30,145 nucleotides of DNA from a virus, in IMG/VR virus record IMGVR_UViG_3300007519_000049, positions 1 to 30,145 of that record; one strand, 5' to 3'. Shown piece after piece: positions 1-9,140 of this stretch. Under the pieces are notes generated by a model. It saw only the letters and a program-made list of their open reading frames with translations. It made no database searches and was not told where the DNA came from. The position numbers and the translations under genes were made by a program. Positions within the stretch are counted from its first letter, which is position 1. Every line of letters starts with the position of its first letter.

Positions 1-3000
1 ACCACTTGCATCTCGCAATACAATTGTGCTACCAACGTTTGTTGATGCTGCTGTAATTGTAGCTGAGTTTGCTTGGCTTGTAATTGTACCAGCATTACCA
101 GTTACGTTACCGGTTACATTACCTACAACTGCTCCTGTAAATCCTACTGAACTTATTTTTCCGTAAACAGAACCGCCAGTAACAAATGTAATAACGTCTG
201 CACCACCACCAGCAAATCCAGTACCAGCACCTAGTCCAATACCTGTACCTGCTGCATCTTTCTCACCTGGCGCCTCAATAAAGCTACTGTAAATCCAGCG
301 TGATGATATTGCACTAGTTTCAGCACCTGCACCACCACCTATGCTACCATACGCACTGTTTGCCTGGAAAGTACTCTCAGTAGGAGCAACTGCCATATCG
401 CCAACTTTAATATTACCGCCAGTGTTTATTTGTGGTTTACTTGCTCCACTTGCTGTTAAAATAACTCCTTGTGCAGGAGTTTTAAACGACAGTGTACCCG
501 AGCTTTCTGCTAGTATTTCGTATGTACTTGTACCACCAATAACATATGCAGTAGCTTGTAGTCTACCCGTATTATCACGTTTTGCAATACTGGTGTTTTC
601 GTTGTCGTATGATATTTCACTAGTAGTATATGCTCCGGTTGCAGTTTTTACAAGTACTTGACCCGGATCATTTCTTGGTGAACCATAAGCAATAACTGAT
701 GCAAAGTCGCCATCTGCTAAGCCGCCGCCTTCGTCGATTACTGTACTAAATGCAACTGCACTCGGATCACCTGTTCCAGCAGCACTGCGACCAATAACAG
801 TGTCAGTAGCAATTTCCGGTAACTCGGCAAATCCAACACCTTGGTCTTTAATACCAACCCAGCCGCTAGTAATTTCAAAGTTTGCACTATCAAAACTTGC
901 AAGTCCTAAATCAACTTGTGCAATACCAGTAGCATTAGCTCTAGTAGTAGCAGCACTCATTGCTAGTTTGCTTTGAGCAATTGCCGCTGTATCATTAACA
1001 TCGCTGTTGATAATTGCTTGCGGCTCAATTTGTAAATTAACTTCAGTATTTGTACTACTACGAGTTACAGTAATATTAATATCACTAGTAGTTGATTCTA
1101 CTGCGTTAGTAAATTCATCTACAGGATTTTCTAATACAACTGCTGTTGTTGCACCTGACGAGCCAACAACTCCGTTATTAATTGGACTTGCTGTGGTATT
1201 AAACTCGCTTGCAGTAGTTAATGTATATGTAATAACTCTTACATTTTTGTTTAACACTTTATCAAATCTAGACTCAAGTGCTACTACTGTACCTTGTGCA
1301 GTACCGTTGGTAATAGTTCCTCCAACGGTAAACAATCCTGGAGTTTCTGGATCTGTTAGCAATCTACGCTTGCCTGTTGGAACAAATAGTTGTTTAGCAA
1401 CATTACCGGCTGCAACTGCATGTATTGTAACGTTTCTTAAATCGTCTAATTCGTCGTAGCTACTAACCGCTTGAACAACGTAGTCTTTAGTAGTTGCATC
1501 ATTATCATCTGTAGGATCTAGCAAGTTTTTAATTTGCTTGCTGTTAGCATTTAAGTTAGCTTCTAAAGGTGTTGATCCGTCTAGTGCTAAGAAGCCTGGA
1601 GCAAATCTACTTGTACCAGTTAGTTGCGCACTGCCATTATGACCCAGTCTACGACTTACATAGTTAGCAACGGCTTTTTCTGTAGGAACAGCAGTGTCAG
1701 ATAAGTCAATAAACAATTCGTCATTGGAGAACTCGCTAATTGTAACACCTTCCTTAAAGCCCAATGATGCTGCTCTTGAAATACCAACATCTCCAGCAAA
1801 TGTAACACTACCAGTTGATTGGTCAACGACAAAGTACTTACCTACACGGAAGAATCCGTCGTTATCACTACTGATAAAGAATACTCTACCTTTACGTCTT
1901 TCCCATACTTGCGCAGATGTTGCGTTATCTTCGTTAGTATATGCTCCTGCTTTTGCCGCTGCGCCACCAACTGGTGCACCTAACAGTACGTTAGGATAGT
2001 TACTAGTGTTAAATCCGCCAGTACCAATTTCAGTAAAATCATGTCCTGTTGCACGGAGTAACGATATAGCAACTGTAATCTCAGCAGTTGATCCTGCTAC
2101 TAGACCACAGTAAATATTTCTTTCAGCAACTGGAACTAGTCTAATACCAGCAGCTCCTGAACCATTAACATCTGTACTTGAAACTAATTGTGTATTAATA
2201 TACCATACACTGTCAGTAGGAATCCAACGTCCACCAGTGGTATATGCTGTAAATTGTGTACCATCTAGAGGATTTGATAATACATCATCAGTAAACAATG
2301 CAAATGTATTTGTAGTTACATTACCTACATAATAACTATTGCCGTTTAATTCAGTTGTGCCACCAATTGATTCAAATTCTATTCTGTCACTGTTACTTAA
2401 CCCGTGACTTGCACTTGTAACTACCACTGGAGTTGCACTGGTTATACCAGTAATATCACCGGTAGTAATTGGATTATACTCAATTACTTGTAATGTTCTA
2501 CCGCCATATGCAAAAACCATACCACCATTATATCCAAGGTCTCCTGGATTTAATATTGTTTGATTTGATGCATCTGTCGCATCTTGAACAATTCGTGTAG
2601 CATTTATTGAAGTTAACTTCTCAACTGCAAGATACGTATCAGATACTGCGTTACCAAGTGTGCCACCGCCGGCTGGAGCAGCAGTACCAATGTTTATATA
2701 ATTGATAGTAGCAACAACATAACTATAATCAATGTCAAATGTAGCTTTAATTTGATTAGCATCTAAGTCTTGATTTTGATCATCTTTTGTAGTAAAACCT
2801 GTACTTCTATAGGTAACAGTATCGCTTTCATCAAAGTTAATAGCAGTACTTGGACGTGAAGTAATGTCACTAGTATCTACATTACCAAGTATAACATTTT
2901 CTCCGTGTCTATATTCAAATATAGAACTGTGACTTAGTCCGTCTTGCAAGTCTGGATAGAAATCTGTATTTGATCCTGCTTCTTGAACAGTGAGTCTATA

Positions 3001-6000
3001 AACTTCATTACTAAATTGTCCTGGCGTAGCAGTGTATACTAACAGTACTGGAATAGTTAAGTCGTTAGTTACATCTACTCCGCCGATATTAGCACCTGAT
3101 ATTGTTATTGTGTCTCCAATATTATATCCTTCACCTACATTAGTTACAGTAAATACTGGAGTTCCTGATGTTACTGTAATAGCAAACACTGCACCTGCAC
3201 CACTACCACTTGTTGACTTTTGTGCAACAAGAGTATACACACCGTTGGGCCCAGGAGTACCAGTAATACTTGAATTATCAACAGATTCAATACCAGTAAC
3301 TACAACTGCTCCGCCTACTCCAGTAGTACCGCTGTTAGTAGGGTCTGATAAGTTTTGTATATTAGTAATTCTATAGTTTAATGCACCTACAATTCCGCCA
3401 TGATTGATGTATACAAACGCATTTTTCATTGGTGCTTCTTTAAAGTCATAGACAGTAATTGCAGTATCTCCTGATGCGTTAGTATATCCGCCATATGTAA
3501 ATGCTTTAACAGGTTGCACCATATTTCTTGCAATAGTAACCTGATCTGGAATTTCGTTTGGATCAGCACCCTCTGCAACTAAACCAAAGTTACCATAACC
3601 ATTTGAACCGTTGAGCGAACGTATTTCTGAACCGTTTGCAGCATAATATGCAACATGGCAATAGTATGTAAACATACTAACCATCTCAGAAAACGCACCG
3701 TTATTAGTTACAAGTCCGTATGCTAAGTCGTTAATTTGTGTAAAGTCGTTACCGAGTATACTTCTGTTACCTGCACTTTGTAAGAATATGTCTTGTATAA
3801 CATCATCTTGATCGTGGCCTACATCACCTATATCATCGGCACCTACAAAGTTCCAACCGTTACCACTATTTGAACCTGGATCAAGATATATAACTGCTCT
3901 ACCTAAGGCACTGTCATAGTTTGATATAGCGTTAACTTGGTAACGCTGGCCTTTGTAGTAGAACGGCGCAGGCAGTTCGGGTAATCTTAATTTAAGGCCT
4001 TGTGCTTGGCCACCAACATCTTGACTTTCAACATACAGAGTTAATGCATTTAGTCCTATTGAACCGTTTGCATCGGTATAGCTGCCTGAACTTTGTTGTA
4101 CACGCATTGGTATATTACCAGCAAACGCATCAACATACATACCACCACGGAATGCTTTCTTATTTTCACTTCTTGAGAAACTTGATGCTGTTTGGATATA
4201 TGGAGATTTAGTTAGAATTTGACCTTCTGGATCAAGGACACACATAAATCCGCCGTGACCTTGTACAGTAACATTTCTAATAATAGTTGCGTCATCCATC
4301 AAGAACACATCCATCTCGTCATTTCGCTTAGGTGGATTATAATTTACATCAAATGCAAATACAACTACGTTAACTAGCTCGCCAACTACACTAACACTAC
4401 TAATAACTGGTGCCCACAGCAGTGTATTTGTTAATTGTCCAAATGTTGCACTTAGATTATCAGTATTTTCGTCGCCGGCTACTGATTTGTGAGTTCTTAA
4501 TGCTCTGTAATATAGCGTTCCTTTTTTAACAAATGCTCCTTGCAGGTAGCTAACACCTGCAGCCCAATCTGGTTCAGCTTTTCCTAAACTTATATCTGGA
4601 TCATAATCTGTGCCTAGATTCTTTGTAGGAGCAACTCCTATAAGTAGTTGCGCAGTAAGTGTTGATATGTAATTAATCGCTGCTGCTGTTTCAATTTCTT
4701 GACCTGCAAACCCTGAACTTACATATCCTGACCAATATTGACCTTGATTTTCAAGAGCAAATTCTTTACCGCCCTTTAATAGGTCTTTAACAATACCGTC
4801 TACAATATATCCAGTATCTCTACGACAGGTTGTTTCGTTATAAACCAGCGAAGGATACGTAGTTTCAATAAAATAAATTACCTCATCTTGTATAAATTCT
4901 TTGTTACTTTTGACAATTTCACTAGCAGCAAGATATTTTCCTAGATTAGTAAATGTCGCTCCGACATTTGATGGCTTAGTATTATCAGTAAGGTAGTGTC
5001 GACCAAAATAACCTTGTGTTACACCAGTTTGGTTAACAAATGGTGTGCCGGTTGTTGTTACAGTTAATCCGTCAAATGTTGCATCTCTATAAAAATATGT
5101 ATCAGCATACACACTTTGAGACTGTCTGCGCTTCGGACGAATAATTACTCGTCTAAATTCGTCACCTTTTAGTGATATGTTTTTACTAATTCTGATCGGA
5201 AAGTCTTCTTCGTAAATACCTGTTTCAACTCTGATAAGAACCTGTTTAGCTTTAACATAATTACCTAATTCAATTTCTTCACCTGTATCAAACTCTATAG
5301 GTGATAATAATTGCATAAAGAAGGTAGTTGAGGCAGTATCTTGTGTATACGTAACAATACGTCCAATTGCTGCTGTGCGTTTACCTCTTAACACTTTACC
5401 AGGTATAGCATCAACATTGCCGGTTGATGTTTGATCTAATTCACCAGCAGTACTATTTGTAAGTTCAAGAGCATATCTATTACCAAATGCAACGTCTGCC
5501 GCTGTAGGTGAGTCAATACCATTAGTAATGATATTTCTTAACAATCCTACATTTGCAGTAATTGATGCTGCTCCGTTTGGCTCAGCTCCGCCAGCACTGC
5601 CATCCCATACAGTTGTTTGACTTATGTCTTGTGCAAATTTAGTTTGATATCTCAGTCCAATATTACCACTTACAAACTGAGTATATGCACTATTATCAAA
5701 GTTAGTTATTAGGTTAAAGTCTGCATACAATTCAAAACTACTCGCATCAACAACTTTTACATATGCAAATTCACCTTCAATTTCTGTCATGCCTGAGATA
5801 GTATCAAACACTACAATATTTCCATCTTGTAATCCGTGATTAGTAGTAGTAGTAACTAGTGAAGGAACATCTCCAGCCTTGCGAACTATGCTTTGTATAG
5901 TCTTTTGATTGTACAATGTATTTTGTAGAATAGAACTAGTAATTAATGTTCCCAGGAATGCAAAACTATCACTAGTTTGTTCTAATTGTGAACTAACAGC

Positions 6001-7521
6001 AATTCTACCACTTACACTTGAGTAGTAGCGCTCAGCCGCTGTCCTTGATAGATAGTTAGCGTTGTTACCACGTTCAGCATCAATTCTAAGACTATCAATA
6101 ATTAGCCCTAAATCTCTTTCGCATGTAGCAACAGTATAAACAAAATTTGGATAAGTGTAAGCAAGATATCCAGATACTTCTGAAATTAGATATTTTTTGT
6201 TTAGTCTTAGCGTTGCACTTGTAATTATATTTACACCGTTTTCCACACCTGAACTAATTGTTACAGCAGGAGTAGTGAATGCCGAATGTGTTAATGTTTG
6301 GAAATATGGTCCAGGTTCTTCTGGTGCAGTTCTAATTAATTCTGCTGCTTTACGTGCAGCGGCATTAATAGTTCTAAATGCATATGTTGACGATGTACCT
6401 TCTTTACCATTGGGAACACCTTGCATAGTATCATCACCAATGGTACTAACATTTAATACTTCTGGACTTGAGTATGCAGTGTTATCTACATAATACTTTG
6501 TTGCTGCTTGTAGGTCTTCTGGACCATTGGGCGCACCATCACCGGCTAAGTCGCCCGGATGATCATGTAAAAACAACGCCCCGGTCATAGTATCACCTTG
6601 ACGTCTAGTGATACTAGTTCTAGGCATTGCAATATCTGCTAAGAAGTTTCCTGTTAGCGTAACATCGTACCCTGCATCTACAACTGTGTGTAAATCACTT
6701 ACTGCAATAGTTCCTGATATACTGAGTTTGTTAGTTGCAGCTTCTAACGTACTTTCTGTAGAAGCTTGCTCTGCTGTAGCATATAGAGCAAGTTGATCAT
6801 CATTTACATAACGTATGTAGTAAGTTACACCGCTTGTGAGATTGTTAGGATCAGTATTTTCTGCATTAAAAATAAACCCAGTACCGTTAGCACCACTATC
6901 ATAACCGTGACCTGATATAAACAGGTTTCCGTCTATGTAGTTTGTAATTGTTAATGTATATTGTGTATTTGTTGCTGGCTCTGCTGCAACACGCACAGGC
7001 AAGCCACTAGTGATATAACGTCTATCTGCGTAACCTTTAGTAATAACTAAATCATCAATAGTGTAATTAGTAGTTCTTCCTAGTTGCGAATTAAGTGCAG
7101 TTGCAGCACTTTCTGAAACAGCAACACCGCCGATAGCAAAGTTTGCAGCTGAAAGATGATTGCCTAGTGTAGGATTAACGTTGTCATCAACAAGAGCACT
7201 AAATGTTGTTGATAATATAATTTTTCCTGGAACACTAACTACATCAACTGCGATACTATCAGTTGCATTTACATCAAGGTCGCTGTTACTACCAATAGTA
7301 CTGTATATAATTCCAGTACCTGCACTATTTGTTGTGATAATTTGCCCTGATTCAATAGTGTTTGGAGTATCACCTAGTGTAGTAAATCCAATCTGGCCAC
7401 CTTGACCAAATACTGCGTAAATCTCTTGGAAGTTTTCATTTACTTTGCGAAACGACTCACGAATACTATCGCCTGTGCCGTCATTACCTTCTACACCAAT
7501 GTTTACATCTTGTTTTGCCAT
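1..7521 (-). CDS. Giant tail fibre / virion structural protein, 3' end beyond window
   Basis: A single minus-strand reading frame stays open for 2,507 codons and leaves the window without a stop. The ATG at 7521 is preceded by GGAG. The protein opens MAKQDVNIGVEGNDGTGDSI and is rich in G, T, S, N and V. It contains repeated phage-fibre phrases such as DTMTGAL (near the N-terminus), NDATTKDYV (C-terminal third) and a collagen-like stretch of GNVTGN repeats near the left edge. These are typical of giant fibre proteins of marine T4-like phages, where such proteins are virion components involved in host contact. A late promoter (AATAAATA, 7570-7577) and a small CTGGC/GCCAG hairpin lie in the leader. 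The structural class is secure; exact fibre identity (long tail fibre versus baseplate-attached spike) is not determinable here. Confidence 0.85.
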   Translation of the reverse strand, partial: MAKQDVNIGVEGNDGTGDSIRESFRKVNENFQEIYAVFGQGGQIGFTTLGDTPNTIESGQIITTNSAGTGIIYSTIGSNSDLDVNATDSIAVDVVSVPGKIILSTTFSALVDDNVNPTLGNHLSAANFAIGGVAVSESAATALNSQLGRTTNYTIDDLVITKGYADRRYITSGLPVRVAAEPATNTQYTLTITNYIDGNLFISGHGYDSGANGTGFIFNAENTDPNNLTSGVTYYIRYVNDDQLALYATAEQASTESTLEAATNKLSISGTIAVSDLHTVVDAGYDVTLTGNFLADIAMPRTSITRRQGDTMTGALFLHDHPGDLAGDGAPNGPEDLQAATKYYVDNTAYSSPEVLNVSTIGDDTMQGVPNGKEGTSSTYAFRTINAAARKAAELIRTAPEEPGPYFQTLTHSAFTTPAVTISSGVENGVNIITSATLRLNKKYLISEVSGYLAYTYPNFVYTVATCERDLGLIIDSLRIDAERGNNANYLSRTAAERYYSSVSGRIAVSSQLEQTSDSFAFLGTLITSSILQNTLYNQKTIQSIVRKAGDVPSLVTTTTNHGLQDGNIVVFDTISGMTEIEGEFAYVKVVDASSFELYADFNLITNFDNSAYTQFVSGNIGLRYQTKFAQDISQTTVWDGSAGGAEPNGAASITANVGLLRNIITNGIDSPTAADVAFGNRYALELTNSTAGELDQTSTGNVDAIPGKVLRGKRTAAIGRIVTYTQDTASTTFFMQLLSPIEFDTGEEIELGNYVKAKQVLIRVETGIYEEDFPIRISKNISLKGDEFRRVIIRPKRRQSQSVYADTYFYRDATFDGLTVTTTGTPFVNQTGVTQGYFGRHYLTDNTKPSNVGATFTNLGKYLAASEIVKSNKEFIQDEVIYFIETTYPSLVYNETTCRRDTGYIVDGIVKDLLKGGKEFALENQGQYWSGYVSSGFAGQEIETAAAINYISTLTAQLLIGVAPTKNLGTDYDPDISLGKAEPDWAAGVSYLQGAFVKKGTLYYRALRTHKSVAGDENTDNLSATFGQLTNTLLWAPVISSVSVVGELVNVVVFAFDVNYNPPKRNDEMDVFLMDDATIIRNVTVQGHGGFMCVLDPEGQILTKSPYIQTASSFSRSENKKAFRGGMYVDAFAGNIPMRVQQSSGSYTDANGSIGLNALTLYVESQDVGGQAQGLKLRLPELPAPFYYKGQRYQVNAISNYDSALGRAVIYLDPGSNSGNGWNFVGADDIGDVGHDQDDVIQDIFLQSAGNRSILGNDFTQINDLAYGLVTNNGAFSEMVSMFTYYCHVAYYAANGSEIRSLNGSNGYGNFGLVAEGADPNEIPDQVTIARNMVQPVKAFTYGGYTNASGDTAITVYDFKEAPMKNAFVYINHGGIVGALNYRITNIQNLSDPTNSGTTGVGGAVVVTGIESVDNSSITGTPGPNGVYTLVAQKSTSGSGAGAVFAITVTSGTPVFTVTNVGEGYNIGDTITISGANIGGVDVTNDLTIPVLLVYTATPGQFSNEVYRLTVQEAGSNTDFYPDLQDGLSHSSIFEYRHGENVILGNVDTSDITSRPSTAINFDESDTVTYRSTGFTTKDDQNQDLDANQIKATFDIDYSYVVATINYINIGTAAPAGGGTLGNAVSDTYLAVEKLTSINATRIVQDATDASNQTILNPGDLGYNGGMVFAYGGRTLQVIEYNPITTGDITGITSATPVVVTSASHGLSNSDRIEFESIGGTTELNGNSYYVGNVTTNTFALFTDDVLSNPLDGTQFTAYTTGGRWIPTDSVWYINTQLVSSTDVNGSGAAGIRLVPVAERNIYCGLVAGSTAEITVAISLLRATGHDFTEIGTGGFNTSNYPNVLLGAPVGGAAAKAGAYTNEDNATSAQVWERRKGRVFFISSDNDGFFRVGKYFVVDQSTGSVTFAGDVGISRAASLGFKEGVTISEFSNDELFIDLSDTAVPTEKAVANYVSRRLGHNGSAQLTGTSRFAPGFLALDGSTPLEANLNANSKQIKNLLDPTDDNDATTKDYVVQAVSSYDELDDLRNVTIHAVAAGNVAKQLFVPTGKRRLLTDPETPGLFTVGGTITNGTAQGTVVALESRFDKVLNKNVRVITYTLTTASEFNTTASPINNGVVGSSGATTAVVLENPVDEFTNAVESTTSDINITVTRSSTNTEVNLQIEPQAIINSDVNDTAAIAQSKLAMSAATTRANATGIAQVDLGLASFDSANFEITSGWVGIKDQGVGFAELPEIATDTVIGRSAAGTGDPSAVAFSTVIDEGGGLADGDFASVIAYGSPRNDPGQVLVKTATGAYTTSEISYDNENTSIAKRDNTGRLQATAYVIGGTSTYEILAESSGTLSFKTPAQGVILTASGASKPQINTGGNIKVGDMAVAPTESTFQANSAYGSIGGGAGAETSAISSRWIYSSFIEAPGEKDAAGTGIGLGAGTGFAGGGADVITFVTGGSVYGKISSVGFTGAVVGNVTGNVTGNAGTITSQANSATITAASTNVGSTIVLRDASG

Positions 7522-7569
7522 TTTATGCTCCGTTAAATTGCTGGCTGAGCCAGTTTATCCATATGTATG

Positions 7570-7577
7570 TATTTATT
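7570..7577 (-). promoter_or_regulatory. T4-type late promoter for the giant fibre gene
   Basis: AATAAATA on the minus strand, one base from the T4 late consensus TATAAATA, about 50 nt upstream of the fibre ATG. Confidence 0.5.
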
Positions 7578-7610
7578 ATTTAATTTTATAATCTTAATGT
7601 AAATATAGTT

Positions 7611-7898
7611 ATGTTTATAAAAGAATTTAAAGAAGAAACTTGGCACATTCGTAAGAGCAAATTAGGAACAGAGCATCCTTATACTCGCATATGTACCTAT
7701 GCTGTATTTAGGTGTGATAGTTGTGATATAGAATTTGTGCGTCCGAGAGGAAGTATGAATCCTAAGAGATTAAGTAATAACTACTTTCACGTATGTAATA
7801 CCTGCGATAGTAAGAAATTTGCCCAAAGAAAGGGTGTAGAACGCAAGCAAGTTTGGAATATGAGTGCTAGCAGTTCTAGACCAATTGGGAAACTTTAG
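7611..7898 (+). CDS. Conserved phage zinc-ribbon protein
   Basis: This 95-residue protein has two CxxC pairs (FRCDSCDIEF near residue 36 and HVCNTCDSKKF near residue 61), so it probably binds one zinc ion. Between them lies a basic PRGSMNPKRLSNNYFH segment. Similar small zinc-ribbon proteins occur next to structural genes in marine T4-like phages; their role is not known to me. It is one of only three plus-strand protein genes in the window and is divergent from the giant fibre gene. Its stop region overlaps, by four bases, the end of the convergent membrane-protein gene. No strong Shine-Dalgarno sequence precedes the ATG; TATAAT is present about 20 nt upstream on the same strand. Confidence 0.75.
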   Translation: MFIKEFKEETWHIRKSKLGTEHPYTRICTYAVFRCDSCDIEFVRPRGSMNPKRLSNNYFHVCNTCDSKKFAQRKGVERKQVWNMSASSSRPIGKL

Positions 7899-8055
7899 TC
7901 TTCTTTTTTCCAAAGAGTCCAAGCGCCGTAGCCAATAGCAGCATATGCTACTAAACTAGCAATTGGTTTAAAAATGCAATGCCGGCACCAATTAATATAG
8001 CACCGTCAAGTGTAGTACGTTCTTTAAGTCTAGCAGTAATCCATTTTTGTAACAT
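7895..8055 (-). CDS. Small membrane protein requiring a -1 frameshift (programmed or indel)
   Basis: ATG 8055 follows a perfect AAGGAG. The zero frame encodes MLQKWITARLKERTTLDGAI then a hydrophobic run, and stops at 7951-7953 after 34 codons. The -1 frame continues without a break as PIASLVAYAAIGYGAWTLW and ends KKED at 7895. The switch point is T TTA AAC (7966-7972), in phase as a classical X XXY YYZ slippery heptamer. The joined 53-aa product has a basic amphipathic N-terminus, a long hydrophobic centre and a charged tail, as in a small inner-membrane protein. This composite shape fits one ancestral gene. A one-base loss in the T5 run is the competing explanation. Function unknown; a holin-like or membrane-modulating role is possible but unsupported. 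Confidence 0.6.
7966..7972 (-). promoter_or_regulatory. Candidate -1 ribosomal frameshift heptamer T TTA AAC
   Basis: The heptamer is correctly phased: zero-frame codons TTA AAC become TTT AAA after a one-base backward slip, joining the two halves of the small membrane protein gene. A 10-bp palindrome AGCATATGCT lies about 20 nt downstream and could form a short hairpin. Confidence 0.5.
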
Positions 8056-8068
8056 GTTATTCTCCTTG

Positions 8069-8257
8069 TTATTTCTTCAAGCCGTCTGTTGTTACGTTAG
8101 CAACAGTTTTCATAGATTTTAGCGGAACAGGTAACGATGTGTCTGGTTTTACTAGACTTCGAATAGGAGTAGCACGTTGACCTAGATCGTGTCGAATACC
8201 GACTATTTTATCAAGTACTAACTTTCCTGAATAACCCGAACTATTATTTCTTGCCAT
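8069..8257 (-). CDS. Small conserved phage protein of unknown function
   Basis: I place the start at ATG 8257 (MARNNSSGYSGKL) because GGGAG lies seven bases upstream of it; an in-frame ATG at 8272 overlaps that Shine-Dalgarno sequence and is less likely. The 62-residue product is basic, with a Ser/Gly-rich N-terminus and the phrase VGIRHDLGQRATPIRSLVKP. It has no membrane segment or recognisable catalytic motif. AATAAATA (8279-8286) about 20 nt upstream fits a late promoter. It lies directly upstream of the frameshifted membrane-protein gene (14 nt gap), so the two probably share a late transcript. Function not recognised. Confidence 0.65.
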   Translation of the reverse strand: MARNNSSGYSGKLVLDKIVGIRHDLGQRATPIRSLVKPDTSLPVPLKSMKTVANVTTDGLKK

Positions 8258-8278
8258 TTTTGTATCTCCCATTGCAAG

Positions 8279-8286
8279 TATTTATT
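8279..8286 (-). promoter_or_regulatory. T4-type late promoter (AATAAATA)
   Basis: Near-consensus late -10 element 22 nt upstream of ATG 8257 on the minus strand. Confidence 0.45.
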
Positions 8287-8313
8287 AAATATTACTCCTA
8301 AGGAGAAAATATC

Positions 8314-8619
8314 ATGATTAATTGGATTAAAAATCTATTCACAGGAACTGTAGTTCCTACCCCAGTTGTTGAAGAGCCAGTTGTTGAAGAACCAGTTGTT
8401 GAAACTCTAGTTACCGAGACACCCTTGACCCCGCAAGCAGCTTGGCCGTTTCCAACTGACACTGGAATGATTGCAGTAGAAGGTATGGGTGTAATTAAAG
8501 TAGCTAAACCAAAAACAGCAGACGTAAAAAAAGCAGCACCAAAGACTGCTTCTAAAAAGCCTGCTGCAATTAAACCAACTGCGCCTAAAAAATCTAGACG
8601 TAAGCCTAAGAAGGTCTAA
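8314..8619 (+). CDS. Small protein with acidic repeats and histone-H1-like basic tail
   Basis: The ATG follows AAGGAG, which sits inside the palindrome CTCCTAAGGAG. The 101-residue protein has three parts. A short amphipathic N-terminus (MINWIKNLF) is followed by a direct VVEEP repeat (three copies, residues 18-31). A central segment has AAWPFPTDTGMIAVEGMGVI. The C-terminal 38 residues are rich in Lys, Ala and Pro (KKAAPKTASKKPAA, then PKKSRRKPKKV), resembling histone H1 or chlamydial Hc tails. Such tails bind nucleic acid non-specifically, so a DNA-condensing or packaging role is possible but inferred from composition only. The 3' end overlaps the convergent downstream gene by 14 bases. Confidence 0.7.
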   Translation: MINWIKNLFTGTVVPTPVVEEPVVEEPVVETLVTETPLTPQAAWPFPTDTGMIAVEGMGVIKVAKPKTADVKKAAPKTASKKPAAIKPTAPKKSRRKPKKV

Positions 8620-8893
8620 TCATACCCTTTAACTGTTCAATTGCAGTTTCACAGCGAGTTAGCTTACGTTCTAGGACGGTTATAGCTGCTCGCTGTTTTC
8701 TTGACTGCTCTTCCAAACTCTGTACATAGCGTTGTGTAGGAATCTGTTGTTCCATACCGTTCTCGGCTATCATAGTAAAGTGATCACCGCCTTGTGCTTT
8801 CAAGCCGCCGCTAACACGATTAGGATTCTTATCAGGTGACTGTGTTAACGCTGATTGTGGCTTGCGCCCGTACATTTGATTTAAGTAGCTCAT
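8606..8893 (-). CDS. Conserved phage coiled-coil protein
   Basis: This 95-residue protein begins MSYLNQMYGRKPQSALTQSP. Its last 40 residues (from roughly YVQSLEEQSRKQ) have heptad spacing of Leu/Ile/Val, indicating a short coiled coil for oligomerisation. A GAGG Shine-Dalgarno lies about ten bases before ATG 8893. It has no enzymatic motif. It follows the 79-aa gene at 8901-9140 with only seven bases between them, so it is part of the same minus-strand run. Function unknown. Confidence 0.7.
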   Translation of the reverse strand: MSYLNQMYGRKPQSALTQSPDKNPNRVSGGLKAQGGDHFTMIAENGMEQQIPTQRYVQSLEEQSRKQRAAITVLERKLTRCETAIEQLKGMIRPS

Positions 8894-8900
8894 ATTTTAT

Positions 8901-9140
8901 TTACCTCTTTAATTCGTGTAACAGGAATTCTTTGGGATCGCACCAGTAGGTTTCAAAACAGGCTTCTCCTGGCCCTGTTACCATACTTGTTACAACTTCA
9001 CAACGTTTGAACCAAATATATTTCCCAGATAGATAACACTGTCTAGGTAACAACGAGAGCTTCTGCTCTTGATGTATTCGTCTCTTGTTGAACATCCATT
9101 GATCGGGCAAGCCCATGCTTATTTTTTCTGGTATTGGCAT
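8901..9140 (-). CDS. Small conserved phage protein with paired cysteines, overlapping uvdE
   Basis: The 79-residue product contains QCYLSGKYIWFKRCEVVTSM, a GPGE turn and a C-terminal FETYWCDPKEFLLHELKR. I recognise the CYLSGK...W...GPG...W arrangement from uncharacterised small proteins of marine T4-like phages. The start is uncertain: ATG 9140 gives a 98-bp out-of-phase overlap with the 3' end of the UvdE gene, while ATG 9116 or 9095 would shorten it. None has a strong Shine-Dalgarno sequence, which fits translational coupling to uvdE. Function unknown. Confidence 0.6.
   Translation of the reverse strand: MPIPEKISMGLPDQWMFNKRRIHQEQKLSLLPRQCYLSGKYIWFKRCEVVTSMVTGPGEACFETYWCDPKEFLLHELKR

Noticed and set aside
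341-7405. Several plus-strand open frames of 60-150 codons across the fibre region
   Set aside because: They are antisense shadows of the giant minus-strand fibre gene, whose composition leaves the complementary frames open; they lack ribosome-binding sites.
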